Below, in pieces: positions 54,819 to 64,000 of a stretch of DNA of 64,000 nucleotides. The stretch spans positions 1 to 64,000 of the forward strand of contig JAHCMI010000004.1 in the NCBI GenBank assembly GCA_019192545.1, given 5' to 3'. The stretch's first letter is position 1. Each line of letters opens with the position of its first letter. The notes beneath the pieces are model-generated. The model made no database searches, was not told the DNA's origin, and saw nothing but the letters and a program-made list of their open reading frames with translations. The position numbers were made by a program, and so were the translations under genes. This stretch comes from Rivularia sp. MS3. GTDB lineage: Bacteria; Cyanobacteriota; Cyanobacteriia; Cyanobacteriales; Nostocaceae.

Positions 54819-55091
54819 GCTTTTCACCCTGTATAACTAAGTTTTGTATGTTGATTGTTGAGAATGCGGTGTATGAAAACTGTCAAATATAGCGGTTTTT
54901 GATTGTTTCAAAATTTGAAATTATTAAAAACCCAGTTTAAAAACTTAAATGATTCATATCTTGCATCTCGACGATAAACCGGGTTTAAAGCAAATTACTT
55001 AACGACTAGGATTATGCTTTAAGCTCGGAGAAACCCGGTTTCTTTGTGCTTGTTAAGCTTGGGGTGCAAGATATGGGATTATGAATTATTG
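54819..55091. other. Gap with promoter remnant and AAACCCGG repeats
   Basis: Includes the former upstream region of the truncated RTX copy (54819-54890) and half-palindromes AAACCCAG/AAACCGGG at about 54928-54990 and GAGAAACCCGGTTTC at about 55027. Confidence 0.45.
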
Positions 55092-56138
55092 CTAAAAACT
55101 AGCTGTATCTCTAACAGCAAAATCTGTATTAGTTAAAGACGGGATACCTTGAAGCGTGCCAAGTTGATTCCCGCTTCCTAAACCTTCTTCAGCACCGTTT
55201 TGGTTGTAAAATAAATTTCCCGTTTCTAAACTGTAAGCAATAAAACCATTGCTACTACCTACCGATGCATCGTCATCCACGATAGAAAATTCATCGGCTT
55301 CTAAACCATCTTCTGTAAGGGCGAATTCCTTATAAATAGAACCTCTTCGCTCTAGAATCAATTTGTCTATTCCAGGTTCAAAGTCAGTAATAGTATTAAT
55401 TCCAATAAATTCGTCAGCACCACTACTTCCGGTAAGAGTATCGTTTCCTCCAGCAGTACTATCAATGGTGTCATTACCTATACCGCCAACAATCAAATCA
55501 TTAACTACTCCACCACTTAAACTATCATTTCCCCGTCCACCAAAGATATTATTGCTACTGAATGAACCACCATTGATAGTATCGTCACCATCTTGCCCTA
55601 TTAAAAGGGTATTACTTCCGAAACTGCGACCATTATTACCATTAATTGAGTCGTCACCATTACCACCGATTAAAGTATCGCTGCCGGTGTCCGAACCAGT
55701 TAAAGTATCGTTTCCATCTCCACCAAAAGCAAAGGAATCAGTGATAAATCCAGTTGCTATACTATCGTCACCAGAACCACCAAAAAGAACGTTATTTCCA
55801 CTGCTGCCAAAACCTTCACCACCGAAAAGAGTATCGTTACCCGGTCCTCCAATGAGGGTATCATTCCCACTTGCACCGTCTAAATTATCATTATCTGCAC
55901 CACCTACTAATAAATCATCACCACCAGATCCAAACAGCGAATCATTACCTTTTCCTCCTTCTATAGAGTCGTTCTGTCCGCTTTGCCCTACATTAAAACC
56001 GGGGCCATCATCACCGATTAAAGTATCGTCGCCATCTAATCCAAAAATAGTGTCTTCACCTGATAGACCTTTTATTTGGTCATTTTCTGGAGTGCCGGTA
56101 ATATTTTCCGGACTCTCGCTTCCAATCAGTTCAGCCAT
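55092..56138 (-). CDS. RTX calcium-binding repeat protein
   Basis: A 348-residue protein from the ATG at 56138 (a frame extension to 56156 is less likely). From residue about 20 to 250 it has nonapeptide repeats of the GGxGxDxLxG type (for example GGKGNDSLFGSGGDDLLVGG), which bind calcium and fold as a beta roll. The C-terminal 100 residues (FEPGIDKLILE, FIAYSLETGNLFYNQNGAEEGLGSG) match the common cyanobacterial RTX end piece. No signal peptide; secretion through a type I system is likely. A truncated second copy lies downstream near radA. Confidence 0.88.
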   Translation of the reverse strand: MAELIGSESPENITGTPENDQIKGLSGEDTIFGLDGDDTLIGDDGPGFNVGQSGQNDSIEGGKGNDSLFGSGGDDLLVGGADNDNLDGASGNDTLIGGPGNDTLFGGEGFGSSGNNVLFGGSGDDSIATGFITDSFAFGGDGNDTLTGSDTGSDTLIGGNGDDSINGNNGRSFGSNTLLIGQDGDDTINGGSFSSNNIFGGRGNDSLSGGVVNDLIVGGIGNDTIDSTAGGNDTLTGSSGADEFIGINTITDFEPGIDKLILERRGSIYKEFALTEDGLEADEFSIVDDDASVGSSNGFIAYSLETGNLFYNQNGAEEGLGSGNQLGTLQGIPSLTNTDFAVRDTASF

Positions 56139-56829
56139 ATACAAAACCCCGTACAACTACTTTTAAATTACGATTTTCTACAATGCTGTTTATATGAAGT
56201 TGTCATTCTAAATAAACAAACATATTTGTTTTTTCTTTAAGTATCTATAGTGATATTTATACAAGCAACCATCTATCTCCAGACATATATTATCTTTTTG
56301 CACATACTTTAAATCATGTGCAACGATTAGATTTTTGTTCAAGAAAATTATCTGTCTAAGTATTTATTCTTTCTTGAGTGTATAAGTTTCTAATGTAGCA
56401 CTTTCTACACTTTTAATAAAAAACTAAAAATGCTTTGCATTCGGTTGTATAGCTTCAATATTAATTAATAATGATGACAGCATATTTTCTCTAAAACATT
56501 GAAATATTTTTTACCGAATAACTAAAAGAGCTTGATTCATAATTTGATTTTTTTTGCGTAAATCTTTCAAAAAAAAATCACATAATTAAGTTAATAAAGT
56601 TAATTACTTCGTAAAACTTAATTAAGAATAGATTAACGAACCGTGCATTAAACTTTTAGTTTTATATAGTTAAATAGATATTGAAAAATCTAGCTATATA
56701 ATTTTTTTGCGATTAAAAACTATCGGTCAAAATTAGAAAAAACGAACCGCTTGCAGTAGGGTGATACAGGGCTGAAGGAGGCAGATATAAAATAAACTAC
56801 AATTGTTATCACTAAACTGATAACTAAAA
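56139..56829. other. Long AT-rich gap between RTX and glycosyltransferase genes
   Basis: 691 bp with no ORF with family features and no RNA gene recognised. It contains the divergent promoters of both neighbours. AGGAGGCAG at about 56776 lies too far from the next ATG to be its ribosome binding site. Confidence 0.4.
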
Positions 56830-58041
56830 ATGCGTATTTTATTTTTACATCCTAATTTTCCGGCTCAGTTTCGTCATTTGGCTGTAGCTTTAGCGAAAAA
56901 TTCTGATAATCAAGTTATTTTTGGCACTAATCGTCGTGAAGGTTCCCTACCCGGAGTTATTAAAGCTATTTATAGTTCGAGTCGAGAAGTTCGTGCGGAA
57001 ACTCACCATTATGTTAGACCTTTAGAAAAAGCTGTTCTGCAAGGACAAGGTGTTTACCGTTTAGCCGAAGAATTAAAGCAAAAGGGTTTTGTTCCAGATA
57101 TAGTTTACGGTCATTCGGGTTGGGGACCGACGTTATTTATCAAAGATGCTTTTCCGAAGTCTACTTTACTTTGTTATTTTGAATGGTTTTATCAAGCACA
57201 TGGTTCCGACGCTGATTTTGACCCTATTGACCCCTTAACTCCTGATGATGAAGCCAGGATTCGGATTAAGAATGCTCCCATCTTAATCGACTTATACAGT
57301 TGCGATCGCGGTTTATCTCCGACTAATTGGCAGCGTCAGCAGTTTCCTCCAGAGCTTCGCAGTAAAATTACTGTAAATCATGATGGAATTGATACAGAAT
57401 ATTTTCAACCAAAGCCGGGAGCAAAGTTAATTTTACCCCGAATTAATCTCGATCTTTCTGGTGTGGAAGAAATAATCACTTATGTTGCTAGGGGTATGGA
57501 ACCTTATCGAGGTTTTCCGCAGTTTATTGAAACTGTTGCATTAATTCAACAAAAAAGACCGAATTCTCACGTGGTAATTGTAGGAGAAGATAGGGTTGCT
57601 TATGGAAAGCAACTTCCCGATAATCAAACTTATAAGCAGTTAATGCTGCAAAAGGTACCTTTAGATATGACAAGAGTACATTTTACAGGTTTGCTACCTT
57701 ATGGTGAATATCTGCAAGTACTGCAAGCTTCTTGTGTTCATATATATTTAACTCGTCCTTTTGTTCTATCTTGGTCAATGTTGGAAGCTTTATCTACAGG
57801 TTGTTTGATAGTTGCTTCAAATACGGAACCAGTAACTGAAGTAATTGAAGATGGTGTTAATGGTTTATTAGTCGATTTCTTTTCACCTGAAGAAATATGC
57901 AGTCGTGTTGAAGAAGTACTTAATCATCCCGATAAAATGTCTTCAATTCGAGAAAGAGCAAGAGAAACGATTTTGCAAAAATATGATTTAGCGCAGTTAT
58001 TACCGAAACATTTAGATTGGATACAGCAAGATTTGAAATAG
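56830..58041 (+). CDS. Glycosyltransferase family 4 protein
   Basis: A 403-residue GT-B enzyme. The N-terminal domain begins MRILFLHPNFPAQFRHLA and contains YGHSGWGPTLFIKD; the C-terminal domain has ARGMEPYRGFPQFIE, VIVGEDRVAYG, and a donor-site stretch SWSMLEALSTGCLIVASNTEPVTEVI. The second half matches GT4 proteins of exopolysaccharide clusters. The function of the N-terminal acceptor domain is not defined. It is a different subfamily from the one at 8726. Confidence 0.88.
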   Translation: MRILFLHPNFPAQFRHLAVALAKNSDNQVIFGTNRREGSLPGVIKAIYSSSREVRAETHHYVRPLEKAVLQGQGVYRLAEELKQKGFVPDIVYGHSGWGPTLFIKDAFPKSTLLCYFEWFYQAHGSDADFDPIDPLTPDDEARIRIKNAPILIDLYSCDRGLSPTNWQRQQFPPELRSKITVNHDGIDTEYFQPKPGAKLILPRINLDLSGVEEIITYVARGMEPYRGFPQFIETVALIQQKRPNSHVVIVGEDRVAYGKQLPDNQTYKQLMLQKVPLDMTRVHFTGLLPYGEYLQVLQASCVHIYLTRPFVLSWSMLEALSTGCLIVASNTEPVTEVIEDGVNGLLVDFFSPEEICSRVEEVLNHPDKMSSIRERARETILQKYDLAQLLPKHLDWIQQDLK

Positions 58042-58343
58042 TAATTTGTTCTAGATACAAGGAATTATTCAAATCAAATCAATATTTGTTACCAGCAGAA
58101 ATTACAAATCCTGACTGCTTTATTGATTGATTTTTTACATAGTAGTGCCGGTGATTTGCTAGTAATTACTGAGGCATTTTTTACCTAACGACAAACTCAA
58201 TTTTCAGTAATTATCAGAAATTGCCCGATTATGAACTGTATTCACAAATAATTGCAAGTTGTATACTGAAAGCTTTCATACAGATTGTATTCAGAATTAC
58301 TACAAAGGTTAATATCTAATCTATAAATTAGGAGATAATAAAG
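58042..58343. other. Gap of 302 bp, nothing recognised
   Basis: AT-rich. Ends with AGGAGATAATAAAG, the ribosome binding site of the following gene. Confidence 0.4.
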
Positions 58344-58874
58344 GTGAAATATAATTTGAAAGTTTTATTGCTGTCTTTAGGATTGCTTTTGAGTACTATT
58401 GGTACTATTAGTGCTGTAACTGCTCAAACATCCGATATAGCTTCAGTAAAAAAATCTTTAAGCTTTAAACAGCATGAATTAATTGCAGCATCAGCGAAGC
58501 AAGTTGATAAGAAAGAGTTAAAAGCTTTTTTTGGTAGTAAATACGATTACTGGGATGCTCGCGTACTAGCGAATTATTGGGGACAATCAGTAGAAGAAGC
58601 GAAAGCAAGAATTGGCAGAAAAATTATTTGGGGTAAATCAGATGTTGCAATTTTAGAGCAGTTTCTTGTAGATGCGAGAATTCAGGCTTTACAGAAAATG
58701 CAAAGTCCTAACCCTCCTTTACAGCTATACAGTGATTCAAAATACGAATATGATGATGCTCAAAAGCTCGCAGCTGTCTGGGGTGATAATTCCCCTTGGG
58801 ATGCTAAAATTCGCATTGAAAAGAATTTAATTTTAGGTCAGCCTGAAATCATTGAACAAGCTTTGGGAAAATAG
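58344..58874 (+). CDS. Secreted protein with an internally repeated YxYxDA motif
   Basis: A 176-residue protein starting at GTG with a strong ribosome binding site (AGGAGAT) and a signal peptide (about 1-28, ending VTAQ). Two related helical units follow: KYDYWDARVLANYWGQSVEEAKARIGRKIIWG (about 65-97) and KYEYDDAQKLAAVWGDNSPWDAKIRIEKNLILG (about 132-164). Each begins with a Tyr-rich phrase and ends in a hydrophobic-Gly turn. It looks like an internal domain duplication. I do not know a named function. Confidence 0.7.
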   Translation: MKYNLKVLLLSLGLLLSTIGTISAVTAQTSDIASVKKSLSFKQHELIAASAKQVDKKELKAFFGSKYDYWDARVLANYWGQSVEEAKARIGRKIIWGKSDVAILEQFLVDARIQALQKMQSPNPPLQLYSDSKYEYDDAQKLAAVWGDNSPWDAKIRIEKNLILGQPEIIEQALGK

Positions 58875-59010
58875 GTTTTATTTTATTAATGATTAATTGC
58901 TAATTCATTTCTGAAGATTTTTTATTATGTTGGGAAGGTAGGTTAATAGCCTGCCTATTTTTATATTCAATGATGTTCAATCAATAACAATTAATAATTT
59001 AAAACTAGTA

Positions 59011-60123
59011 ATGTCACAAATAAATTGGAAGATAGGTTGTGAAATTGAACTCCTAGCACCTAGAGGATTAAGTAGAAAAGATTTAGCGGAGTCGATAGCG
59101 CAATTAAATAATGGTTCGGTACGCCGTATATTCTATCCTCAATCCGAGCCGAGTAAAGTTCCGGGTAAGCCTTTATTTCACAATCTGACTTTAGGTTTTG
59201 AAGTTGTTGACAAAAAAGGAAATTCAATCGCGAAATGCGTAGATGATTTAACTCTGCAAGATGACTTAAATAAATCGCATCCATCGAAACCGGGATGGTA
59301 CCGAATTGTTAGCGATGACACCCGATTTTTACAATTAATTATTGCTCAAGCAAACCCCGAGCAAAGCAAAGCCGAAGTTCTTAAACCGATTGCCGACTTA
59401 TTTGGAACAGTAACTGAATCAGGAACCGGGGGAATGGTTCGCGTTACTGATAATACTGGCTTACCGATTGCGATCGCCGCTCCTTTACCGGGAGAGCGGG
59501 AACGTCCCTGCGAGCTAATTACACCTCCTATAAACACAAATCATTTAGAAAATTTAGAAGTTGTTTTACACGCAGCACGTTTACTTAATTTTAATATTCC
59601 TATCGAAGGGGCAACTCACCTACATTTTGATGCTGTACCTTTGTGTAGTGCTAATGTGTTTGCGAATTTAGTCAATATTTTCCATGCACGTGGAAAAAAT
59701 CTCAAACGGTTAGTAGGTACTAATCCTGATTGCAGGCGTTTGGGAAGTTGGGATACAGCTTTATTGAAAGTAGTGAACGAATCTGGATTCCGGAACTTAT
59801 CTTGGCAAGAAGCTCTCAGTAAAATTGCCAAGCTTGAATTAACCAAATACTGCGATTTTAATCTTAAAAACTTAATTCATCCCATCCCGAATAAATTTAC
59901 TTTTGAAGCTCGTATTTTTCCAGCTTGGCTTTATGCACAGCCGATTATAGAAGCTGCTGCTTTATTTGAAGCGATTCTATATTATTCTATTAATACATCT
60001 TATATATCGCCTCATCCACCAATAGAATGGGAACTGAAATCGGTAACAGAATTTATTAAATTACTTCCAATTTCAGAATATTTTCGCCAAATTTGGTTAT
60101 CTCGGGCCGCAAACATTAGTTAA
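59011..60123 (+). CDS. Amidoligase-like enzyme (glutamine-synthetase-like fold)
   Basis: A 370-residue protein resembling the amidoligase family, relatives of glutamate-cysteine ligase. The opening strand WKIGCEIELLAP has Glu11/Glu13, THLHFDAVPL has His203/His205, and KFTFEARIFP near residue 300 supplies an Arg, a pattern of metal- and ATP-binding residues in that fold. Such enzymes join amino groups to carboxylates in peptides or small molecules. No biosynthetic partner gene is adjacent, so the substrate is unknown. ATG start at 59011. Confidence 0.68.
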   Translation: MSQINWKIGCEIELLAPRGLSRKDLAESIAQLNNGSVRRIFYPQSEPSKVPGKPLFHNLTLGFEVVDKKGNSIAKCVDDLTLQDDLNKSHPSKPGWYRIVSDDTRFLQLIIAQANPEQSKAEVLKPIADLFGTVTESGTGGMVRVTDNTGLPIAIAAPLPGERERPCELITPPINTNHLENLEVVLHAARLLNFNIPIEGATHLHFDAVPLCSANVFANLVNIFHARGKNLKRLVGTNPDCRRLGSWDTALLKVVNESGFRNLSWQEALSKIAKLELTKYCDFNLKNLIHPIPNKFTFEARIFPAWLYAQPIIEAAALFEAILYYSINTSYISPHPPIEWELKSVTEFIKLLPISEYFRQIWLSRAANIS

Positions 60124-60539
60124 CTATACGAAATCGTCAAATTAAATCAAATTTTTCATATAAATCTAACCATAGGAAGATGTTGTATTGCAATATTTCT
60201 AGGTGATGAATTTGCTTTAACCCGAAACATTATATCTTTTCTTTGTGAAGATGCGCCGAATTTATAGATAATTCTATTATGACTATATGCATCTTGAGGA
60301 AGTTCCTTAAATTTCAACATTCATAGGAAACTAGATACAGAAACACCAAACTTTATCTATCAAGTAAAAGATGCATTGATTGCATTAACTGGCTATGAAA
60401 CACTGTCAATTGAGGGTTAGAGTTCCATCTCATTACTTTATCAGTAATTCTCAAAACTCAAGTATTTCACTACTCAGTACTTAAATTCAATACCAGTTTA
60501 AAGCTACGACTGTTAGAAAAAATATGAAATGGAGGATTT
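60124..60539. other. Gap with possible gene remnants
   Basis: Two short open stretches read like protein: IFLGDEFALTRNIISFLCED (about 60190-60260) and LDTETPNFIYQVKDALIALT (about 60330-60395). They are in different frames, have no starts and are interrupted by stops, so they are at most relics. GGAGG at about 60530 is the ribosome binding site of the next gene. Confidence 0.3.
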
Positions 60540-63068
60540 ATGCGAGCAGTACTTATGGCTGGAGGTTCCGGGACGCGGCTTCGTCCGCTAACTTGTGATT
60601 TACCTAAACCAATGGTGCCTATCCTCAATCGACCAATTGCCGAACATATTATCAATCTTCTCAAAAGGCACGATATTACAGAAATTATTGCTACCTTGCA
60701 TTATCTACCGGATACAATGCGAGACTACTTCCAAGACGGCAGTGATTTCGGCGTACAAATGACTTACGCTGTTGAAGAAGACCAGCCTTTAGGTACGGCA
60801 GGTTGTGTAAAAAACATAGCCGAACTGTTAGATGATACGTTTTTGGTCATAAGTGGAGATAGTATTACTGATTTTGACTTAACAGCAGCAATAAAATATC
60901 ACAAAGAAAAAAAATCCAAAGCAACTTTAATTTTGACTCGCGTTCCCAATCCAATTGAATTTGGAGTGGTGATTACTGACGAAGAAGGAAGCATTAAACG
61001 ATTTTTAGAAAAACCTTCTACCAGCGAAATTTTTTCCGATACGGTAAACACTGGCGCATACATTCTTGAACCTGAAGTTTTACAATATCTGCCAGCCAAC
61101 CAGGAATCTGACTTTTCCAAGGAGTTATTCCCTCTACTCCTTGAAAAAGGCGAACCAATGTATGGTTATATCGCTTCCGGTTACTGGTGCGATGTCGGAC
61201 ACTTAGATGCTTACCGCGAAGCTCAATACGACGTACTCAATCATAAAGTTAAAGCTGATTTTCCTTACAAAGAAGTTGCACCTGGTTTATGGGTTGGACA
61301 AAACACTCATATAGATTCCTCGGCAGTAATCGAAACACCTGCTTTAATTGGCGATAACTGTCGCATTGGTAATAGAGTACATATTGAAGCCGGAACAGTT
61401 GTTGGAGATAACGTTACTATTGGCGGTGATGCTAACCTGAAGCGTCCGATTGTATGGAATGGAGCAATCATTGGTGACGAAGCTCAATTAAGTGCCTGCG
61501 TAATTTCTCGGGGTACTCGTGTAGACCGCCGCGCTCATGTATTGGAAGCTGCGGTAGTCGGTTCGCTTTCCACGGTGGGAGAAGAAGCCCAGATTAGTCC
61601 TGGTGTGCGTGTCTGGCCGAGCAAAAAAATTGAATCTGGCGCAGTTTTAAACATAAACTTGATTTGGGGTAACACCGCCCAACGTAATTTATTCGGACAG
61701 CGAGGGGTTCAAGGATTAGCAAACATTGATATTACCCCAGAATTTGCCGTTAAGCTGGGTGCTGCTTACGGTTCTACTTTGAAACCAGGTTCTGAGGTTA
61801 CAGTTTCTCGGGATCAACGGACTATCTCCCGCATGGTAACTCGGTCTTTGATTGCTGGTTTAATGTCTGTAGGTGTGGAAATTCAGAACCTAGATGCAAC
61901 AGCTTTACCAATTGCCCGCACCATCATACCGAATATGGGCGTAGCTGGAGGTATTCACGTGCGGGTACATCCCAACCGTCCCGATTATCTCTTAATTGAA
62001 TTTATGGATAACAAGGGAATTAATATTCCCAAAGCCAAAGAAAAGAAAATCGAAGGCGCATATTTCAAAGAGGATATGCGACGAGCGCAAATTCATGAAA
62101 TTGGTAATGTTGCTTATCCGGCACAGTTAGTAGATCGTTATTGCAGCGCTTTTGAAAATCTCTTAAACATTGACACCATTCGTCACAGTCGAGCCAAAGT
62201 GGTGATTGATTATGTTTATGGAGTATCTGGTGCTGTATTACCGCAGATGTTAGATAAGTTTGGTGCTGATGCGGTGGTACTAAATGCCAGTTTAAATAAA
62301 ATCGCTGTATCAGAAACCGATCGCGAAGCTTTATTAACTCAGTTAGGTCATGTGGTAGAAGCACTAAAAGCTAACTTTGGCGTGCAGGTAACGGCAAATG
62401 GCGAGCAAATGATACTGGTTGATGAATCCGGTATTCCCATTCGCGGGGAAACGCTTACCGCTTTGATGGTGGATATGATGCTAACTGCTAATCCTAGAGG
62501 AAGTGTGGTAGTACCAGTTCATACTTCTAGCGCTGTAGAACAAATTGCTCGTCGTCATGATGGTAAGGTGATTCGCACCAAAGCAAATCCCACAGCATTA
62601 ATGGAAGCTTGTCAAAAGAATCCGAATGTGGTTCTAGGTGGAAGTGGCGATACCGGTTTTATCGTCCCAGAGCTACATCCTGGATTTGACTCCATGTTTT
62701 GTATTGCCAAGCTAATTGAAATGCTGACAATTCAAGAGCGTTCTCTTACTACAGTACGTTCCGAATTACCCCGCGTGATTCACAAAACTTATACTACCCG
62801 CTGTCCTTGGACGGTAAAAGGTGCATTGATGCGTCACTTAGTAGAAACTCATCCCCAAGAACAATTAGAATTGATCGACGGAGTCAAAATTTGTCAACCC
62901 TACGAAGACAGTTGGGTATTAGTTCTACCAGATGCAAGCGAACCATTAGTACATCTATACGTCAATAGCAACGATCGCGATTGGGTAGACGAATCCCTAA
63001 GAAAATACCGTGCCCGCGTTCAAGAATTTGTGGAAACAGAGCAGGAGCAGGTTGTAGTGGAAGTGTAG
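60540..63068 (+). CDS. Nucleotidyltransferase-phosphomannomutase fusion (mannose-1-phosphate guanylyltransferase-like)
   Basis: An 842-residue fusion. Residues 1 to about 235 are a sugar-1-phosphate nucleotidyltransferase ([11 protein letters not shown] at 9-19; [17 protein letters not shown]). A left-handed beta-helix of hexapeptide repeats (about 250-375) follows, then a phosphohexomutase-like domain (about 380-830). In the last domain the usual phosphoserine loop is replaced by [11 protein letters not shown], and [23 protein letters not shown] follows, so mutase activity is uncertain. It should make an activated sugar (GDP-mannose or related) for polysaccharides. Good ribosome binding site GGAGG, 5-9 bases before the ATG. 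Confidence 0.85.
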   Translation: MRAVLMAGGSGTRLRPLTCDLPKPMVPILNRPIAEHIINLLKRHDITEIIATLHYLPDTMRDYFQDGSDFGVQMTYAVEEDQPLGTAGCVKNIAELLDDTFLVISGDSITDFDLTAAIKYHKEKKSKATLILTRVPNPIEFGVVITDEEGSIKRFLEKPSTSEIFSDTVNTGAYILEPEVLQYLPANQESDFSKELFPLLLEKGEPMYGYIASGYWCDVGHLDAYREAQYDVLNHKVKADFPYKEVAPGLWVGQNTHIDSSAVIETPALIGDNCRIGNRVHIEAGTVVGDNVTIGGDANLKRPIVWNGAIIGDEAQLSACVISRGTRVDRRAHVLEAAVVGSLSTVGEEAQISPGVRVWPSKKIESGAVLNINLIWGNTAQRNLFGQRGVQGLANIDITPEFAVKLGAAYGSTLKPGSEVTVSRDQRTISRMVTRSLIAGLMSVGVEIQNLDATALPIARTIIPNMGVAGGIHVRVHPNRPDYLLIEFMDNKGINIPKAKEKKIEGAYFKEDMRRAQIHEIGNVAYPAQLVDRYCSAFENLLNIDTIRHSRAKVVIDYVYGVSGAVLPQMLDKFGADAVVLNASLNKIAVSETDREALLTQLGHVVEALKANFGVQVTANGEQMILVDESGIPIRGETLTALMVDMMLTANPRGSVVVPVHTSSAVEQIARRHDGKVIRTKANPTALMEACQKNPNVVLGGSGDTGFIVPELHPGFDSMFCIAKLIEMLTIQERSLTTVRSELPRVIHKTYTTRCPWTVKGALMRHLVETHPQEQLELIDGVKICQPYEDSWVLVLPDASEPLVHLYVNSNDRDWVDESLRKYRARVQEFVETEQEQVVVEV

Positions 63069-63204
63069 AAAAATGGGCGGGAATGGGGGTAGGAGTTACT
63101 CCCTTCCCGGCAGAAGATTACCGTTTGGGGTTGAGTGAGAGAGTGAGAGAGGGAGGGAGTGAGGGAGAAATTTTCATCGGAAATCTTAGAGCGGAATGGG
63201 AGTA

Positions 63205-63352
63205 GGAGTAAGTAGTAAGTAGTAAGTAGTAAGTAGTAAGTCCTGATTATTTCTCCGTCTTAATTGCTCGCTGCTCACTGTTAACTGTTGACTGCTCACT
63301 GCTCACTGTTAACTGCTCACTGCTCACTGTTCACTGCTCGCTGTTAACTGTT
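63205..63352. repeat. Short tandem heptamer repeats (AGTAAGT, ACTGCTC, ACTGTTA units)
   Basis: About four AGTAAGT units at 63211-63240, then some fourteen related heptamers of the ACTGCTC/ACTGTTA kind up to the stop codon of the reverse-strand gene. It fills most of the gap between convergent genes. Confidence 0.8.
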
Positions 63353-64000
63353 CTCGAAAGGTAAGGAGGGAGAATTGCTTTTAGGAAATATTGCTAGTTC
63401 GGTTTCTGGATCGAAGAAATGAATTTTCTCAGGGTTTAAAGATAACCATACTTTTTCTCCCTCATTTACCAATTTTTCTGGCGAAACTCTCACCTGTAAG
63501 TCATCTGTTACTAGGTAATCTTTTTCAAATTTTGTCTCAATCAGTTTGACTGCAAGATAACTATCGTTGCCAAGGTTTTCCGTCCACTCAACTTGTGCTG
63601 GTAAATTCTTAGTAGCAGGCAAACTCAAATTCCAGTTTTCCGGACGAACTCCTAATATTAAAGTTCGTCCATTATATTTTTTTAAAGCGCTACTCCAGTT
63701 TTCTGGCAAAGTTAAACGGAAATCACCCTTAGTTATTAGACAAGGTGATTGGAACTTTACCTCAATAAAATTCATTGGTGGAGAACCGATAAACTCGGCA
63801 ACAAAACGGTTTGCAGGACGATTATAAATTTCTAATGGAGCAGCAATCTGCATTATTTGACCGCGATTTAAAACCGCTACCCTATCCCCCATTGTCATTG
63901 CTTCTGTTCGATCGTGAGTAACGTAAATTGTTGTTATACCCAACTGACGTTGTAGCCTGACAATTTCTGCACGGGTTTGCGATCGCAGTTTTGCATCTAA
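63344..64000 (-). CDS. Sugar ABC transporter ATP-binding protein, MalK/UgpC-like (5' end cut by window edge)
   Basis: The frame is open to the right edge, so the N-terminal half with Walker A, the signature and Walker B is outside the window. The visible 219 residues start just after the Walker B region (LDAKLRSQTRAEIVRLQRQLG), then show the H loop TTIYVTHDRTEAMTMGDRVAVLNRG and the phrase PLEIYNRPANRFVAEFIGSPPMNF. A TOBE-type C-terminal domain (LGVRPENW, VSLSL-like WLSLNPEKIHFFD) follows. This is typical of CUT1-family sugar importers. The C-terminus runs into the tandem repeat. Confidence 0.9.
   Translation of the reverse strand, partial: LDAKLRSQTRAEIVRLQRQLGITTIYVTHDRTEAMTMGDRVAVLNRGQIMQIAAPLEIYNRPANRFVAEFIGSPPMNFIEVKFQSPCLITKGDFRLTLPENWSSALKKYNGRTLILGVRPENWNLSLPATKNLPAQVEWTENLGNDSYLAVKLIETKFEKDYLVTDDLQVRVSPEKLVNEGEKVWLSLNPEKIHFFDPETELAIFPKSNSPSLPFENS

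Noticed and set aside
55363-56166. Long forward ORF rich in Pro, Ser and Leu
   Set aside because: It lies wholly antisense to the RTX gene; its composition is the mirror of Gly/Asp repeats.
62981-63205. Forward ORF at the end of the nucleotidyltransferase gene
   Set aside because: Overlaps the true gene in another frame and continues into repeat DNA.

Overview
The window looks like chromosomal DNA of a cyanobacterium, most likely a filamentous Nostocales-type strain. The evidence is cytochrome b6/subunit IV (petB-petD), a CtpA-type D1-processing protease, an RpaB-type response regulator, a CCB2/CCB4-type cofactor assembly protein, pentapeptide-repeat and PEP-CTERM proteins, frequent GCGATCGC (HIP1) octamers, and many short tandem repeats between genes. 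These are genus-level impressions from sequence only.

Layout. 1-7.5 kb: a truncated 60-residue-repeat coiled-coil protein, an M50 site-2 protease, a degenerate MBL-fold protein, ctpA, petB and petD. 7.5-22.5 kb: scattered household genes (anti-sigma-type ATPase, glycosyltransferase, RDD-pentapeptide fusion, folE, pentapeptide protein, SGNH hydrolase, a PlsY-like/PEP-synthase-like fusion, cupin). 22.6-26 kb: a decayed toxin-antitoxin pair, tRNA-Thr(UGU), argF and lexA.

26.1-42.5 kb is a DNA phosphorothioation (Dnd) island. It holds a DEAH helicase of the dnd-associated restriction type, a 57-residue ORF overlapping a DndD-like SMC ATPase, a small membrane ORF, a dnd-associated protein 4-like gene and a DUF2207-like gly-rich membrane protein. 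Then come dndB (reverse strand), dndC, dndD, dndE, an orphan TnpB insertion, and a dnd-associated methyltransferase. No dndA (cysteine desulfurase) and no recognisable DptFGH genes are in the window, so sulfur is probably supplied by an IscS/SufS elsewhere. The helicase plus the 57-residue protein plus the second SMC-like ATPase is the best candidate for a less-described phosphorothioate-dependent effector. Repeats have invaded this island heavily, including the coding ends of dndC and dndD and the middle of tnpB.

43-64 kb: small conserved cyanobacterial proteins, a GNAT acetyltransferase and a HEAT-repeat protein. Next are three LEVG-type PEP-CTERM surface proteins, two of them lying in an apparently perfect 1,491-bp direct duplication. 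The rest is DUF456, a CCB protein, rpaB, radA, an RTX protein with a truncated second copy next to radA, a glycosyltransferase, a duplicated-motif secreted protein, an amidoligase-like enzyme, a nucleotidyltransferase-phosphomannomutase fusion, and the 3' part of a sugar ABC-transporter ATPase cut by the right edge.

All identifications come from reading motifs by eye; no database search was run.
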